In this document: piece after piece, positions 40,601 through 53,058 of the stretch
Layout of the letters: every line of letters begins with the position of its first letter
Numbering within the stretch: the first letter of the stretch is position 1
Assembly: GCF_030867145.1 (NCBI RefSeq)
Contig: NC_134428.1
Coordinates: 19,881,537 to 19,945,536, forward strand
Direction of reading: 5' to 3'
Length of the DNA stretch: 64,000 nucleotides
From: Opisthocomus hoazin
Lineage: Eukaryota > Chordata > Aves > Opisthocomiformes > Opisthocomidae
Position numbers and translations under genes: made by a program
The notes under the pieces: generated by a model
The model's input: only the letters and a program-made list of their open reading frames with translations
Told to the model about the DNA's origin: nothing
Database searches by the model: none

Positions 40601-41723
40601 CTTACAGAGGAAGATTTTTTTTTAAATTATACATTGCTCAAAGAAAAAACTAAAACTTTTTACAAAAGCTAGGTGTTTTTAGAATCTCAGCTCCTCACAA
40701 CAAAAACACTGGGAATAATTTACATTAAGTTGATTGGAGAAGGTTCTGTGGCTGTAATCCACGCAGAAAAGCCTCAGACAAGTTCTGCAGGAAGCCAGAT
40801 TTAAATAGGAGCAAGCTTTTTATCTTCCAGATCCAGGAAAGGATTCTTTTAGTGGTCATGCAAATGCTTTAAAAGCATCCTTATCTACAGAGCTATAGTA
40901 TCTCACAAGCACAAGTGACCAGGTGGGACCCTAAATTTGCCGCTGTAATTTAGAATAGATTCACCTTTATTACCTTGAAACTGGGCTTGATTTACCAACT
41001 ACGTGATCTTTACATGTTTTGGAGATTTACAGCCAACTCTGAAGAGCACATAAAGCGTTATAATTAGGAACTGCGGAATAGGAAGAAATTGAACAATTTA
41101 CTAAATTAAATGAAAGCATTTATAGGCACACAGAACAATACGATTTACAGAACCTAGCTTGTTGAAATGCACTTTATAGATTGTTTGCTCCTATAAAATA
41201 CATACTGTAGCAGATTAAGTTCTACAGCATAAATTAGTACCATATTTTTTTCTCATTTATCTTCACTAGTATCACAGTCCCGAATAAAACAGAAATATTA
41301 AAGACACCACCACAACTGCTGGCTTGGGGAATGCAGTTTCGCTTCATTTGCAGCTACAGCACTGCCAGGAATGTTCACATATTTGTCAAAGGATTTTGCT
41401 TACTCTCTCACCCTTAATTAAACCACGTTAACCAATCAGGAGAAGGTGGAATTAAAAAAAAAAAAAAAAGGAAATCCCTCAGAAATCATTTGTATCCACA
41501 TCTCTGTGGCTTACACACAGCCCTTTTAACCCCTCCCCAGAAAGGCACCAAGGAATTTGAACAGAAGGAGCAGGAGACTGTTGCAGCACTCGGCATTTTC
41601 GTCGCCACCAAAGTCGTCCCCTTTAGGGGTGCTGACAATTTTTTCCGAAGCCTGAAAAGGCTTTGGGCTGCGAGAGGAGGAAGAAGCGGAGCGTAGGCTG
41701 TTTTGAAATCCTTGCTGGGGAAT

Positions 41724-41757
41724 TTAAATAAATAAATAAATAAATGAATAAATGAAA
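41724..41757. repeat. (AAAT)n tetranucleotide microsatellite
   Basis: AAATAAATAAATAAATAAAT is followed by two interrupted units with G substitutions (GAATAAATGAA). There are about eight units in all. It sits just left of the CpG-richer patch. Confidence 0.9.
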
Positions 41758-42289
41758 CAACCCCAAACCACGAGCTCCATCTCCTCCAATGAAAGCGATA
41801 CCACAGGGTGTAGGCAGGTTGCCAGGCGAGCTCGGCAGCGTGCCCGCACTGCATTGAGTTTCTTTAATGAAAGCCAGGAAAGAACACATTACACAGTGTT
41901 TCTTCTGAGAGCCAGCTAGCCTCCAGTGACTGAAATCAATAAAAACAGTCGGCAAGGGGCCCAGTGGGGGAAGAGAGAAATCTCCACTACAGCATTCAGT
42001 TTGCTTTCCACTTTCTCCCTCCCCCCGTAAAGTTAAACTCTGAAGATCACCATGACAAGCTACTTCGCTTCCAGGGCTGGGAAGACGCTGGTGGGGATTT
42101 AAAGGAAGCGAGAGCTTTCCTTCGCCTCCCTGCCTTCGCTCTCCCCTCAGCGTGAGGGAAATCAAAGGCTTGTTTGGAATTTGAATCCTGCCTGGAAAAA
42201 CTTCATCGGACAAGTGCATCGTTCTGCATTTCAGGAAAGGGATGGATTTCACGGTCAGAGAATGCTAAAAGGTGAGAGGGGAAAGAAAA

Positions 42290-42830
42290 GCAGGAAACTG
42301 CTTCAGCCAGAGCTCACGTACAGGCTAGGATGTCCACCTCGGCGGAGGGGACCTCTGAAGCTGCGGGAAGGACTGCAAGCCAGCACCTGAGAGCGGCGCA
42401 TTCCGCATCCTAAAGCAGCCGAAACCTTAGGGAGCACATGACCGACGCGCTGACCCAGGTAAGCAGAACCCGTTTTTAACAATTCACCGCACCGCGTCCG
42501 AAATGGGAGCGAGACCTTTCTGCTTCAGCCTCTACAGATTGCCCCACGTCCTCCCTTGTTAACCTCGGGCAAGTTAACACTCAGCTTGACCCGACTGAAA
42601 ATCCTGTTGGGCCACTAATCCTGACTGAACCATAAAACGTGCACAAAAGCCCTTTGTTTACCGTTTTTGTGTTGAATTTGCTAGCTGACAAGGTAGGACG
42701 GGGCCACGGTGTAAGCCCAGCCCCTCCAGAAGCTGCTCACGCTCCCGGTCCAGGCGGGCCCGCTCGGAGCGAGGAAACACGCTGGAGCCGACTGCGATCT
42801 GAGAGCGCACCAGTAATGAATTTCTAATAT
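42290..42830 (+). promoter_or_regulatory. CpG-richer patch with plus-strand splice donor; candidate promoter or first exon
   Basis: Against an AT-rich, CpG-poor background this stretch holds many CpG dinucleotides (around GGCGGAGG, GAGCGGCGCATTCCGC, GACCGACGCGCTG, CACCGCACCGCGTCCG and CGGGCCCGCTCGGAGCGAGG). On the plus strand CTGACCCAG/GTAAGC at 42458/42459 is a strong donor, preceded by an ATG at 42438 that gives only seven codons to the donor in weak context. An untranslated first exon ending at 42458 is the simplest reading. In human the GPR146 gene starts inside a C7orf50 intron on the opposite strand, so this could be its first exon, but the coding exon is not in this window. Inference only. 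Confidence 0.35.
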
Positions 42831-44023
42831 GGTCCATATTTATCTATTTGATTTTATTTATGTATCCTAATCACCATAGCAGCCACATGCAGTACATACT
42901 TGCACCAAGTTCCACGTGCTGATCTGTACCACAAATTACAGCAGCTTGCATGCACGGGGGCTAGTTTGATTGCCTTGTCGAAAAGAACTTTGTCATTACT
43001 TGTGAACACAGTCAAGGGGGATTTCTGGCATGTTGTGTAGGAATGACCAGCACAGGTTTACCTGACACATGTATATTCTGCCACTACCCCAATGCATGCA
43101 GTTTTTATACAGATACCCCTATAAAAACGAGAAAGACAGAGATCACAGCTGTAGATCACAACATCCTTCTGAAGTTATTGGCCGACTTTAGATGATTTAT
43201 CTAGACTTCAGTGAGATATGAAGGCTGAAATCAAAGCCTGTCTTTCGCAAGGCAAGCAAAAATTATGATAGCTGCATCTCTTTCCCAGCAATGGCAGGAA
43301 TCCACTGGGACAGACAATGAACAGGTGCCTACGGAGCAAGAGCAGCCCTGCTTGCCCCCGCTGTGCTGGCCATCGTGAGATCCTGACAGCTCACTGCCAG
43401 GGAGGGCCTGGGGAGGGACTGGGTGCCTCCATCTCCCCTCCGGACCCCCCACAGGGATGTTTCGGCACCCCATTATCCCAGACCTGTAGGCTACAAACAC
43501 AGTCTGGATGACTCTGATGGTGGAGAGCAGAGACTTCCCAGCATCTCCTCCATCTCAGTACCACCAGACAGAATGCAAGAATTTAGTACAGCAAGTGCAC
43601 GTGTATTTCTGCAGGTGCGAATCTTGCTCTTTATTTGGAAAATGCAGCCTTTTAAGGGTGATTTTATTAGTTCCACATCACATGGAAATGGAATTGACCC
43701 ATACACCCAAGAGTTACCTGACGAAACACCTCCATGACCAAAACTAAGGGACTGTCATTTTTGCACATGTTTAAGCATTTTTAAAGCATGAACTGTTCTG
43801 ATCAAGCTATGAAAATAACTGTGGCTATATTTAAATAGTAGTAAGCTTTCACACCGATTTTATCAGTCTAGTTTTGAACTCTTCATACAGAACAGTCACA
43901 AAATTCTGGCTGAAGATGTAATTAAAGAACAATAATCCACAATAAAACAAAGCAAAGCTGTGATTCGTAACAGAAGATGGTCCCATATGAGTTTTCAGGC
44001 AGATCCACAGACCCAAGACTCAC

Positions 44024-44070
44024 CTCACTTTCCACAGTTTTCAGAATCTGTTCCATGTTTTGCCTCCCCC
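44024..44070 (-). other. Exon-like segment on C7orf50 strand, phase-compatible candidate alternative first coding exon
   Basis: On the minus strand a CTGTGCAG acceptor precedes 47 nt that end at a near-consensus donor, GAG/GTGAGT. An ATG at 44056-44054 in good context (A at -3, G at +4) gives MEQILKTVESE. It ends in phase 0, exactly the phase needed to join the exon at 34629 (ATKEEEEL). The result would be a shorter acidic N-terminus unlike the lysine-rich start of human C7orf50. It could equally be a chance match. Confidence 0.22.
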
Positions 44071-47000
44071 CTGCACAGATCATTTGCAGAAAGGACAGCA
44101 CCTTCACAGTTCAGCAATCACAGCAATCACTCCCACACCAGTCAACAAGTCTGTTTTGCGCTGCTCTCAGAGCTAAATTTATCCTTATGCAGAGGAACTC
44201 CTTGAAGTCTTTACTTAAAATTTCAAACAGCGAAAGCTTAGGTGAGACTCAGACCATGCACATCACTCATACCGACATTCTCAAGCTCAGATTATATTCT
44301 TCCCTATCACTCTCTCAGCAGAAAATATAAATATTGTCTTTAAAGCAGTACGCAGGGTGATTTTGTTCAGTGATGCATTTTTCAGAAGTGGTATGGGTTT
44401 CCACAGCATTTACTGTTAATGGAATATGTTCTTTTTAAAATACACAACATAGGAAAAAAAGTATCACGTGTTTTCTCATTCAGAAGGCGTTTTGACCAAA
44501 CACAGATATCCCAGCAGTCATACCACAAGCCAAGACTTGTCAAAGCTTTTCAGTCGTGCCATTGGTATTAAAGCAGATTCCCTGAACAGTGATCCAGTCA
44601 TTCAGACTCTTCCTTTAGAGTATGGACATGTGGAAGAATCCCATGTTGCTTAGATGAGTTGGATACAACAAAATAGAGGCAACTTATTTTATACAGGGAA
44701 CCTATTTCACAGATTTCTACTAGTCTTGATAGTCCCATACCATTGCAAATCACACCTTCACCATAATCAAGAGTTCCTAATAGTTCATGTCAATCGTCCT
44801 TACAGCAATACTTTGGTAAAAGAGCTTTTTGAAAACAGTAGAGGAGGTTTTGTAGCAGTCAGCAAAGCAGGTGAAATGCTTTTAAAGGTGGAAGGACAAA
44901 TCTTTTGTTTTAATCTCACCTATCCAAATCTTTACGAAGTGAAAGATCTGGGATTCTCCAAAACAAGCTGAATGCTATTCCAAAAATGCTGAAAATCAAC
45001 AATACAAGGGCAAATATCAGAGTCTGCTAAACACCTGGATAGCCCATCTGGGGCGAAACATAATACTTGTGCCTGCACTGGTGGAAAAAGAGCATTGCCA
45101 TCCCTTTCAAATGAACATGATCTGACACTTCTTGAATAATGTAAAGCTTCAAGGCATCTCATTCCTTATTTACACCAGTGGTTCATGTTCACAGCACTGA
45201 ATTAAATCAAGCTGAGTAAATTTAGTTTGCTCAGTCTCAAACTGACAGCTTCTCTGCAACGTACCCATTCCGACTGAAAGATGGAATGTAATTAAACATA
45301 CAGCTGGAGAAGCCATCTATGCGAAAGGCTAGTGAAGCAGAAGACTAATTATTAAATGAAAAATAAAGGGCTATCAATCCCTAGGAAAGGCAGTTTTCCT
45401 TATGATTCAAATAGGAATCCTTATGTTTTACTTAAGAATAAATTTTTTGTTAAAAACAAAAAAGCTATCAAAACCCCTAAAAAAACTCACACCCACAAGC
45501 TGTCACTACCTTCAGCTCCAGAGTTCAACAGGATGTGTAGCTACAAAAAGTTAATGTACTGGTACATATCCTTCACTTCCAAATCGTCTGTGTTCTTCCA
45601 TTCAATTAAAAGAGAAAAAAAAAAAAAAACCCTCACCAAATTCCTACTCATTAATTTCTTGTTTAACAAAACTAGTATCACTGTACTTGACTCTGCTAAG
45701 ACCTTTTTATAAAAAGTTAAATATTCCAGAATGTATTTCATACACACATCTATTTAAATATTCAACTGCACGTGCACGCGTATGCAGGAACATGCAATGA
45801 TCAATTTGTGATGAACAGGACCCAAAAGGAGACATACAAGAAAATGGAGTGGGCAGGATTCATTTCTTTAGCAGGATGTGTTCACTTCACGACTTGAGAA
45901 CCCTAAAACAGACGCGCACAGCAACACCCACAACACAAGCAGCCCCTCAACCGCCCTGCACGTTCATACCACGACAAATGAGCACAAGGGTGTCAACAGC
46001 CATGTCTGGGCGCTCGCTTTGCTTTACGATAGGATAGATGACTTGGGAGATAGAGAACTGGACCTGAAGTTTGGTTACAAAAAGAGAAACACCTTAACAC
46101 AAACTAAGGAACGGATCTGATGGACACTACAGATCTTTGCATTTGACTTTATGTCCTGTGGTAACCAGAGATGGGTGACAGAGACCATGCCAATTACTTC
46201 CTGTGAAATTAATATTTGTGTAAATATATATAATTTCCATGACTAGACCTTTGAACACCTGTATGCAGAATCTGAACCCGTTTCAAGAAACAAGTCCTAT
46301 AAAGTTTGTATCTCATCTCCAGTTCAGATCCCACCAAACATCATTCTCAGAAACGTTGTCTGAAGGAGACAGGTAAATGAGTAACGGCTTTAAGAGTTGG
46401 GATGAGCTACACAACCCAGCTTTCTTCCAGATCTGCCTGCTGCTCTGTCAGTCACAATGATCAAGCGCTAGCAGCACTGTCTCATTAAACATGACTGGGA
46501 GGAAGAAAGAATTTGAATATATTGCTTGTCAGTTTGAAATGGTCTCCTGAAAGTTTCTGAAGAAAATTCCATCCATTTTTTCAGCATTTTGAAAGTCTCT
46601 GAAATTAAAGCGCAATCCATTCCCAAATCCTGTTCATTTAGCAATGCTTTGCATGCTTGCTGTTCTTGTGAGCTCCCTGATAACTACTTGTCTATGATAC
46701 CAACTCTTAAGCTCTCCAAATTCATCACACAGTGCTGGAACACTGAAATGACATCTGGTTTTTATAGCATCAGGTGTGCCCTCATTACGCTTTTGTGAGG
46801 CAGAGCAGAAAATTGAAAAACAATTATGATTTAAGACCCTAAATTAAAACCTGTCGACTGTTTAGTAAAAATGCTCCATAAAACCTGTTTGTATTTCAAC
46901 AGCCCACACTGAAGAATATCATCATAAAACCAGCACAAAACAAGATGTTGGTGGTGCTTGCTTATTTTGGAATTAAGGCACCTAGCAAGTTACCCTAAAA

Positions 47001-49250
47001 TAAAATTGTATTGATCTACATTTCAGTAATAAGTAGCTTACACATATTTATAACATAAATACTATAATTGATGTGGATTGAACTTTTAGCTCAAGTTAGT
47101 TTCCAAGCCAAGCTTTACATGCAGAAGTTTTACACCTTTGATAAAACAAGTATAAACACAACAGAAAACGGCAGTTGCCTGCGTAATTTTAAAGTTAAGT
47201 ATAAAATAGAGTGGACAATTACAGATAGAATAACATGTGAAATTCAAGAAAGCACGGACCAACCCACAAACAGGAGGATTAAGTTTACCACATACCTGTT
47301 CTTTTACCAGGTATTTTTGCAGGGATCGCAGAAAGGAAAATTTTAAGGTAGGAACAGCAACTTCTTCACTGCAGACAGGGCAGCACAGCAAAAAGCCCTG
47401 GAGATGGTCATTAGAAAACACAGACTGGCAAAGGTAAACGTTCGAATTGACAGCGAAAGAAGAGTCAACATCTCCATAGCGCATACGGGATAATGGGTAG
47501 ATGGGGATAGATTGCAAAGCTTGGAGAGTGAAGTAGTTTATGCTTGGCAGAAAAAAAGGAGAGCAAAGGAAGGGAGAGGTTAATAGCAAATGGAATGTCC
47601 ATCTCAAGGGAAATTCTGCTCTTCAAGAAATTTTTTTTAAAATGTAACTAGTCTGCAAAAACGCCAAGATGTCAGAAATAATTTCTGAATGGCAACAGAA
47701 AAGCTTCCTATTTCTTTTTACTTGCAAACAATATAACATACTTTGAAACAGAAAAATTAAACTAAAATAAAAATTAAAGATTCTACCTTAACATGAGACA
47801 TTTGGGTATTACGAAAGTGAAATGAGAAAGTAGTTATCATACTTCTCTGTTGAAGATTAAATTAAAAGTCAAGATGTTTGCTAAAAAACTTTAAATAAAA
47901 TGCAATCTCCAAAAGAAAAAAGAAAATCAAGTTTGACAAAGAAATTTGCTCATTTTTTCCTTTACTTTTTTTAAAGTTTCTTTAGAAATGAGTATTTTCC
48001 CCTGGAATACTAGGAGCTAAAATCATACTGGAAGGTCGTAAGGTAGAAATGGAGAGATGACCCCTTGCCAGTGACGCAGGCAGCATGGTTACTGAAGTGT
48101 GCAGTAAAGGAGAACTGGGAGCACTGGAGAAGTTAGAGAGGCCAGGAAAATCACCACCTGCTTTCCCTTCAAGATAGCAAAGACAAAACCTTCTACTTCC
48201 TGCACCGGATTCTTCCAGATTCCCTCAAATAACTCTTCATTTATTCAATGCTTTCACAAAATCTGTCATTCACCCTTAAAAACTTCTATTAATTGACTCA
48301 AAAAACTCCAAACCAGTTTTGAAGCACGACCTTATCTCCCAATGTACATGACCAACCAGGCGTCCAGTAACAGTACGAGGTGCAAATCCATGATAAAACC
48401 CAACTTTCAAATTAGAAACAGGACCATGATTCATACTTTTCCTGGCTTTCAAAATGTTTACAACCAATTTTTTTTGTACTTCTACAGCCAGATCTTGCTA
48501 TGATTAGAGCTGGGATACAACTGGAAATGAAAGATAATAACCTGATTCGTCAAACACTCTCGACAGCTTTCATGCCAGGAAGCGTGGTTCATGACGGCAC
48601 TTTCAAGCCAAACTTTGAAACTCACCCAAAGTAACGTAAATTTAAACCAATTGTGGAACTTCTCTGCTTAAAAATTCCTAACTTTCAGGCACATGTTCAG
48701 CACAATACACCACAGAACTGCATTTCTGTCTTTCATACCGCACATATTCATTTTTACATACATAAAATCAAAAAGGGTTATAGCTCCTAAAGCCTCCAAC
48801 TGGATAAACATTCCCAAACTATTTTGTTTTGTACACAATGTTCCACCTCAGCTCTTTTGCACATGTATGTGTCTGCCCCACGCAGCTGCAACGAGCACGG
48901 CCCAACGTGGCACACAGAGCCAAGAGCCACCGCTGCGGACATCCCACCCAGTGCCTCTGGCACTCCCTGTCCCTCGCAAGGAGCTCTTGGCTCAGGAAAC
49001 ACGGCGACAAAGCCTAAAGCCCCGCTGTGCTTGGCAAAACATGCACAACAGAGAGAGCTCCTCAACAAGGTGGAAACACTGATCAGAGATCAACACACAC
49101 ACATACAAAAAAACACCCCAAACACCTTAAAGAGTCAGCCATGATGCTGTTCAGTCCCCAAAGGCGATACAGCTCCTCTCTCCTTCTAGATTTGTCACAT
49201 CACTATTTATATCATTTGATTAAGTACTTGGTATCTTAAATCCACCATAC

Positions 49251-49413
49251 CTTAATGAACAATAGGAACAGAACATCTGGGCAGTACTCCAGAGTTTTCT
49301 GCACCCAGAACCAGCAGGAAGGCCACGAGGGATGACCCTCGCGCAGAATGACGACGGACCTGGCCCTACAGCTTCTGCGCAATGTCAAGGTGAGCTTGGC
49401 CACCAGAGGAATT
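49251..49413 (-). other. Exon-like segment with excellent acceptor and donor on minus strand
   Basis: The acceptor GTGTTTCTCCCCTGCAG and donor AAG/GTATGG bound 163 nt. The stretch is GC- and CpG-richer than its surroundings and is open in one minus-strand frame for 54 codons, ending in phase 0. The encoded peptide (including KLTLTLRRSCRARSVVIL and WVQKTLEYCPDVLFLL) resembles nothing I know. The opposite strand also has an ATG (49348) leading into a GTGAGC donor at 49390. A non-coding or alternative exon on either strand is possible. Confidence 0.22.
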
Positions 49414-50898
49414 CTGCAGGGGAGAAACACAGCGAGCAGAACTCCAAGTAGTAGGTGATGCAGTTTGCATTACATTTTTCAGCTCTCAGCTGGTAGTTAT
49501 TTTACGGAATCTGAGAGATCAGAAAGGTACAACAAATACCGTGTTTTAACTACTACAATTAACATAACTAACAGTTCTGGTCTATGCTTTCTAATGTTTA
49601 GATGTATGATTCAATTCTAGTTGCGGTCAGGCCTTCTAAATTTCACGTATTTTTAAGAATCAGCGGAGCCTTCTATTACTACACTGCTAGGTTTGCCTTG
49701 GCCAAGGGTGAGATATTGTGGTTAGCAGACCTTATACGTTCGTTCATCTAACGACTAATCTGAGATGCAATTTCATAATTGCTTTGAAGATTCCTGCTGC
49801 TCCACAGAAGGTCATGGGACTTACTCTAATGACCAGTTGAAACAAGAACGGTGACATACACTGGAGAATTCAAACGGCCCACAAAATGGAGAGAAAAATA
49901 TAAACTCTGCATATGGGAGGCCCTTGCTAGCAAAATATATAGAATGTTCTAGAGTTGACAGTTTTATAACTCTAAATGGTTTTGCAAATGAAATCCAAAC
50001 AAAAGAGCAGAGATGTACTCTAAATCACTCAGCAATTGCTGCTTAGAAAAACCAGCAACCACTAACTCCAGCACACAAAAAGAGTTGCTTTAAGCAAGCT
50101 TAATGAATGGAAAAAATGTCAGGATTTTTTGTTGTTGTTCTTTCAGCTTTATTTTTCTATATTCTTGAATCTATACACATAATGATTCAGTTCACCCTGA
50201 CAAATTTTGTATAACCAACTATCAATCACATCAATTTTTTAATATGTTGAGAGAAGTCAGATACCAAGTGATAAAATGAGTTCAGGCAGAGGGCATATGT
50301 TAAGCAGCTGTGAGTCCGTTTAAGCTGTCTATACGCCTAAAAGCTTAATGTCATTACACAGAGCTCTGATGTCTTCCTTTCCTGCCTTACACTAGAATAT
50401 CCACATTACATATAATAGAAATTCCTAACTTACTGGAAGAAATATAGTCGCACAGTGACTGCAGCAGTACAAACAATGTGCTTATGAATTAGACGTAGTG
50501 TATTTTGCTTACAGTGAAAGATTACACAACCAAATACTTCTGTTTAGGCTCTAAAGAAAGCTTTACGTATGAATAAAAGAATCTCAGGTAATAGTTTCAG
50601 GAACAATTTAAACCTGCATAAGTTAGCACTGCTGCCAAGAGAGACACGCTCCATTTTCTCCCATCTCTTCTTGGGTTGGCACAAGTGTTTGTACAGTCTT
50701 GTAAACTCATCAGGGTTAAAATTACCTCTCTATCCCCCCCCAAAGATTACTTTAAAACCAAATCAGTTGCTTAATTCGATTCACTGTGAATATTTCCGCC
50801 AGCAAAAAGAGGAGGTGATAGAAAGGTGGAAGCAAGCGACTGTGCAGCTTCTGGGATCCCATTTTTTGCAGTCTCTGTCTGAAGACATCATTCCTTAA

Positions 50899-50956
50899 AA
50901 TAAATACAAGTGTAAAATACGTAATGTAATAAATATAAGTCTAAAATACGTAATGT
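50899..50956. repeat. 29-bp tandem duplication with two mismatches
   Basis: Two adjacent 29-bp units, 50899-50927 and 50928-50956, begin AATAAATA and end AAAATACGTAATGT. They differ only at unit positions 9 (C/T) and 14 (G/C). Confidence 0.95.
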
Positions 50957-52998
50957 TGCTATGCGTATCCTACCTTTTACATATAGGGATGATGAACTTC
51001 AGCTTGCCAACTCTCAAATTATCACAGATCTTTCGGTATTTGCTGCTTTGTAGGAGTGCCAGGCATTGCGCAGTTTTGGGCTTTCCATTATTTCCCTCTA
51101 ACTTAAAAATGACAGTAGAGACCTAATAAAGGCAGCAAACATAACTTTTGCTTCCGAGGGCCTGAACTCAGGCTGTTCCCAGGAAGCATGAGGGCACATC
51201 AGTCACCAAGAGTCTGGTTCGATTATCAAGACCAGTGACAACATCTCCAATGACCTCAGTCAGAGGCTGCGAAAAACTGGACAAAGGAGGCAGCAGGGAG
51301 TGGGAAATGTTTTAGTAAAAAGGAACAAGAAACTGAAGGGAGTCAGCAGGACTAACATTTGTATGCAGGAGGGAGAACTGAAAGCCCAAAGAGTAGGAGG
51401 ATCTGGTGAGTGCACTGGAGGACACTGCGGGGCTGGAAGGGGGACCCTGGGGACAGACGGGGTAACACAAGGAGGGGAAAAAAAAAAGGTTGATGGACGT
51501 GCTAAACCACGTGAAATACCACAAAGGGAGAGTGCAGTGGAAGAAAGGGAAAAAAAGGCAAAAGTAAACACCTGAGAAAAGTGGGGGACATAAAACCCTT
51601 GAGCACATAAGTAATACGACTGGAATAGCTGCTGTTTGTCCATGTTTAGAGGGATGGTCAAGAGTGAAAACGGCATCTCCCCAGACGAGCCACAGGGCAG
51701 AGCAGGTGAACAGGAACACCTCCACAGGGAGAACAGGCAGCTCACCCCGCTCGCTGCTCATATATGGATGCTTAACTTTCAGTACGCAATCTGAGAACAT
51801 CATCCAGAAGGCAGCTGCTGTTTCTCAAAGTTAAGCAAACCAGAAAGCAAACAACAACGAGGTGGTATTCTTAAATGTATGGCGCCCAATTTGTGATTTA
51901 ACCCCAGACTACCAATAATGTATGCTTCATATTTTTATCATTCATAATGTGTCACGCAAGAATCAATCTATTGGGAATCCAGGGGAACCATTTTCCTTCT
52001 ACACAGAGGGTGAGCATTTGCAATAGGTCTGTAATGACATGGACCAAATACCTTCACTAGATATTTGATAATTTTGAAAAATGTCTTTTTCTTGCAGACA
52101 CAAGTAAATTTAAAAACCATCAACAGATAACCAGTACAGCAATTTATAAATTTTTATAGTGTACAGAACTCACATTACGACAATACTGAAAGCATTAGTA
52201 TAGAAGAGAAGCCTCTCTGTTCTTCATCCTCTTAGGTGAGCTATTTGTTCAACTAACTTCTCCCTTTAGATGATGTTCTCTAGCTGCTAGAGCTGTTATT
52301 CCTTGAATCGCAGTGTTTAACTGTTCAGCATATACACTGACTTCCTGCCCATCAAAAACTCTGACGTCTAGCCAGGAAAAACAGCCAGGGAAACAGATAG
52401 ACTCCAATTGGAGTGGTCAGGTTTTCTAGCCTTTTCAAATTATAACTGCAGGGAGATGCTGGTTAGCTTCATGCATTCTAGAATAAGTGAGAAAATCCCC
52501 TTCACTTCTACTTCTAAAAATTCACTTTTATTATTTAGCTAACTAAATTAAAAAATGCTACCATCTGATAATATTCCATACCTGTGACTTTATGAAGATA
52601 TCTAATCTAATAAAGAAAATAAATTATCTTTACATACTATACAAATGCAAATACATGACAAGATGTGGTCAAGGCAGTTAAAGATAGAAGAGAACAAAAT
52701 GTGTTGCCATCCTCTGTCCTACCCTTTGCATTTCCTCTTGGAGTTGCATGACACCTGAGGACACCATTCAGTTCAGCAATTGCTCAAAGCAACCAGCAGT
52801 AACCTGTTAAAAGTTAAACTCCAGCAGCCTTTTAAGAAGGCTCATGATCATGTAAATAGAACATGCAGTAATCACTGCAGTTTGTAACCTTTGTGTGAGG
52901 TTACACACAGTGACAACGCTCTCCAGCCAGCAGAACAGAGCAGACCAATCAAAAGTATCACCTGAGAATTTGAAATCTTATTGCAAAACCTTTAATTT

Positions 52999-53058
52999 CA
53001 CAGAATCACAGAATGGTAGGGGTTGGAAGGGACCTCTGTGGGTCATCTAGTCCAACCC
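52999..53058 (-). mobile_element. CR1 3'-end fragment, about 60 bp
   Basis: The stretch CACAGAATCACAGAATGGTAG, GGGTTGGAAGGGACCTCTG, TGGGTCATCTAGTCCAACCC matches the 3' terminus of the copy at 3822-5308 almost base for base. It is a heavily 5'-truncated CR1 in the same orientation. AATTT precedes it (52994-52998) and follows it (53059-53063), which suggests a 5-bp target-site duplication and a complete short insertion rather than an eroded piece. Confidence 0.93.

Noticed and set aside
41623..42252. 209-codon minus-strand open frame
   Set aside because: It runs through the (AAAT)n microsatellite (giving a Leu-Phe-Ile-Tyr repeat) and a GC-richer patch. There is no recognisable domain and no support as an exon.
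48962..48995. Plus-strand TCCCTGTCCCTCGCAAGGAGCTC resembles mir-339
   Set aside because: It is on the strand opposite the host gene, has several indels against the mature sequence and shows no clear hairpin.
51260..51803. Two overlapping minus-strand frames of about 160 codons
   Set aside because: They are explained by the pyrimidine-rich complement of a purine tract, with low-complexity Phe/Ser/Pro-rich products.
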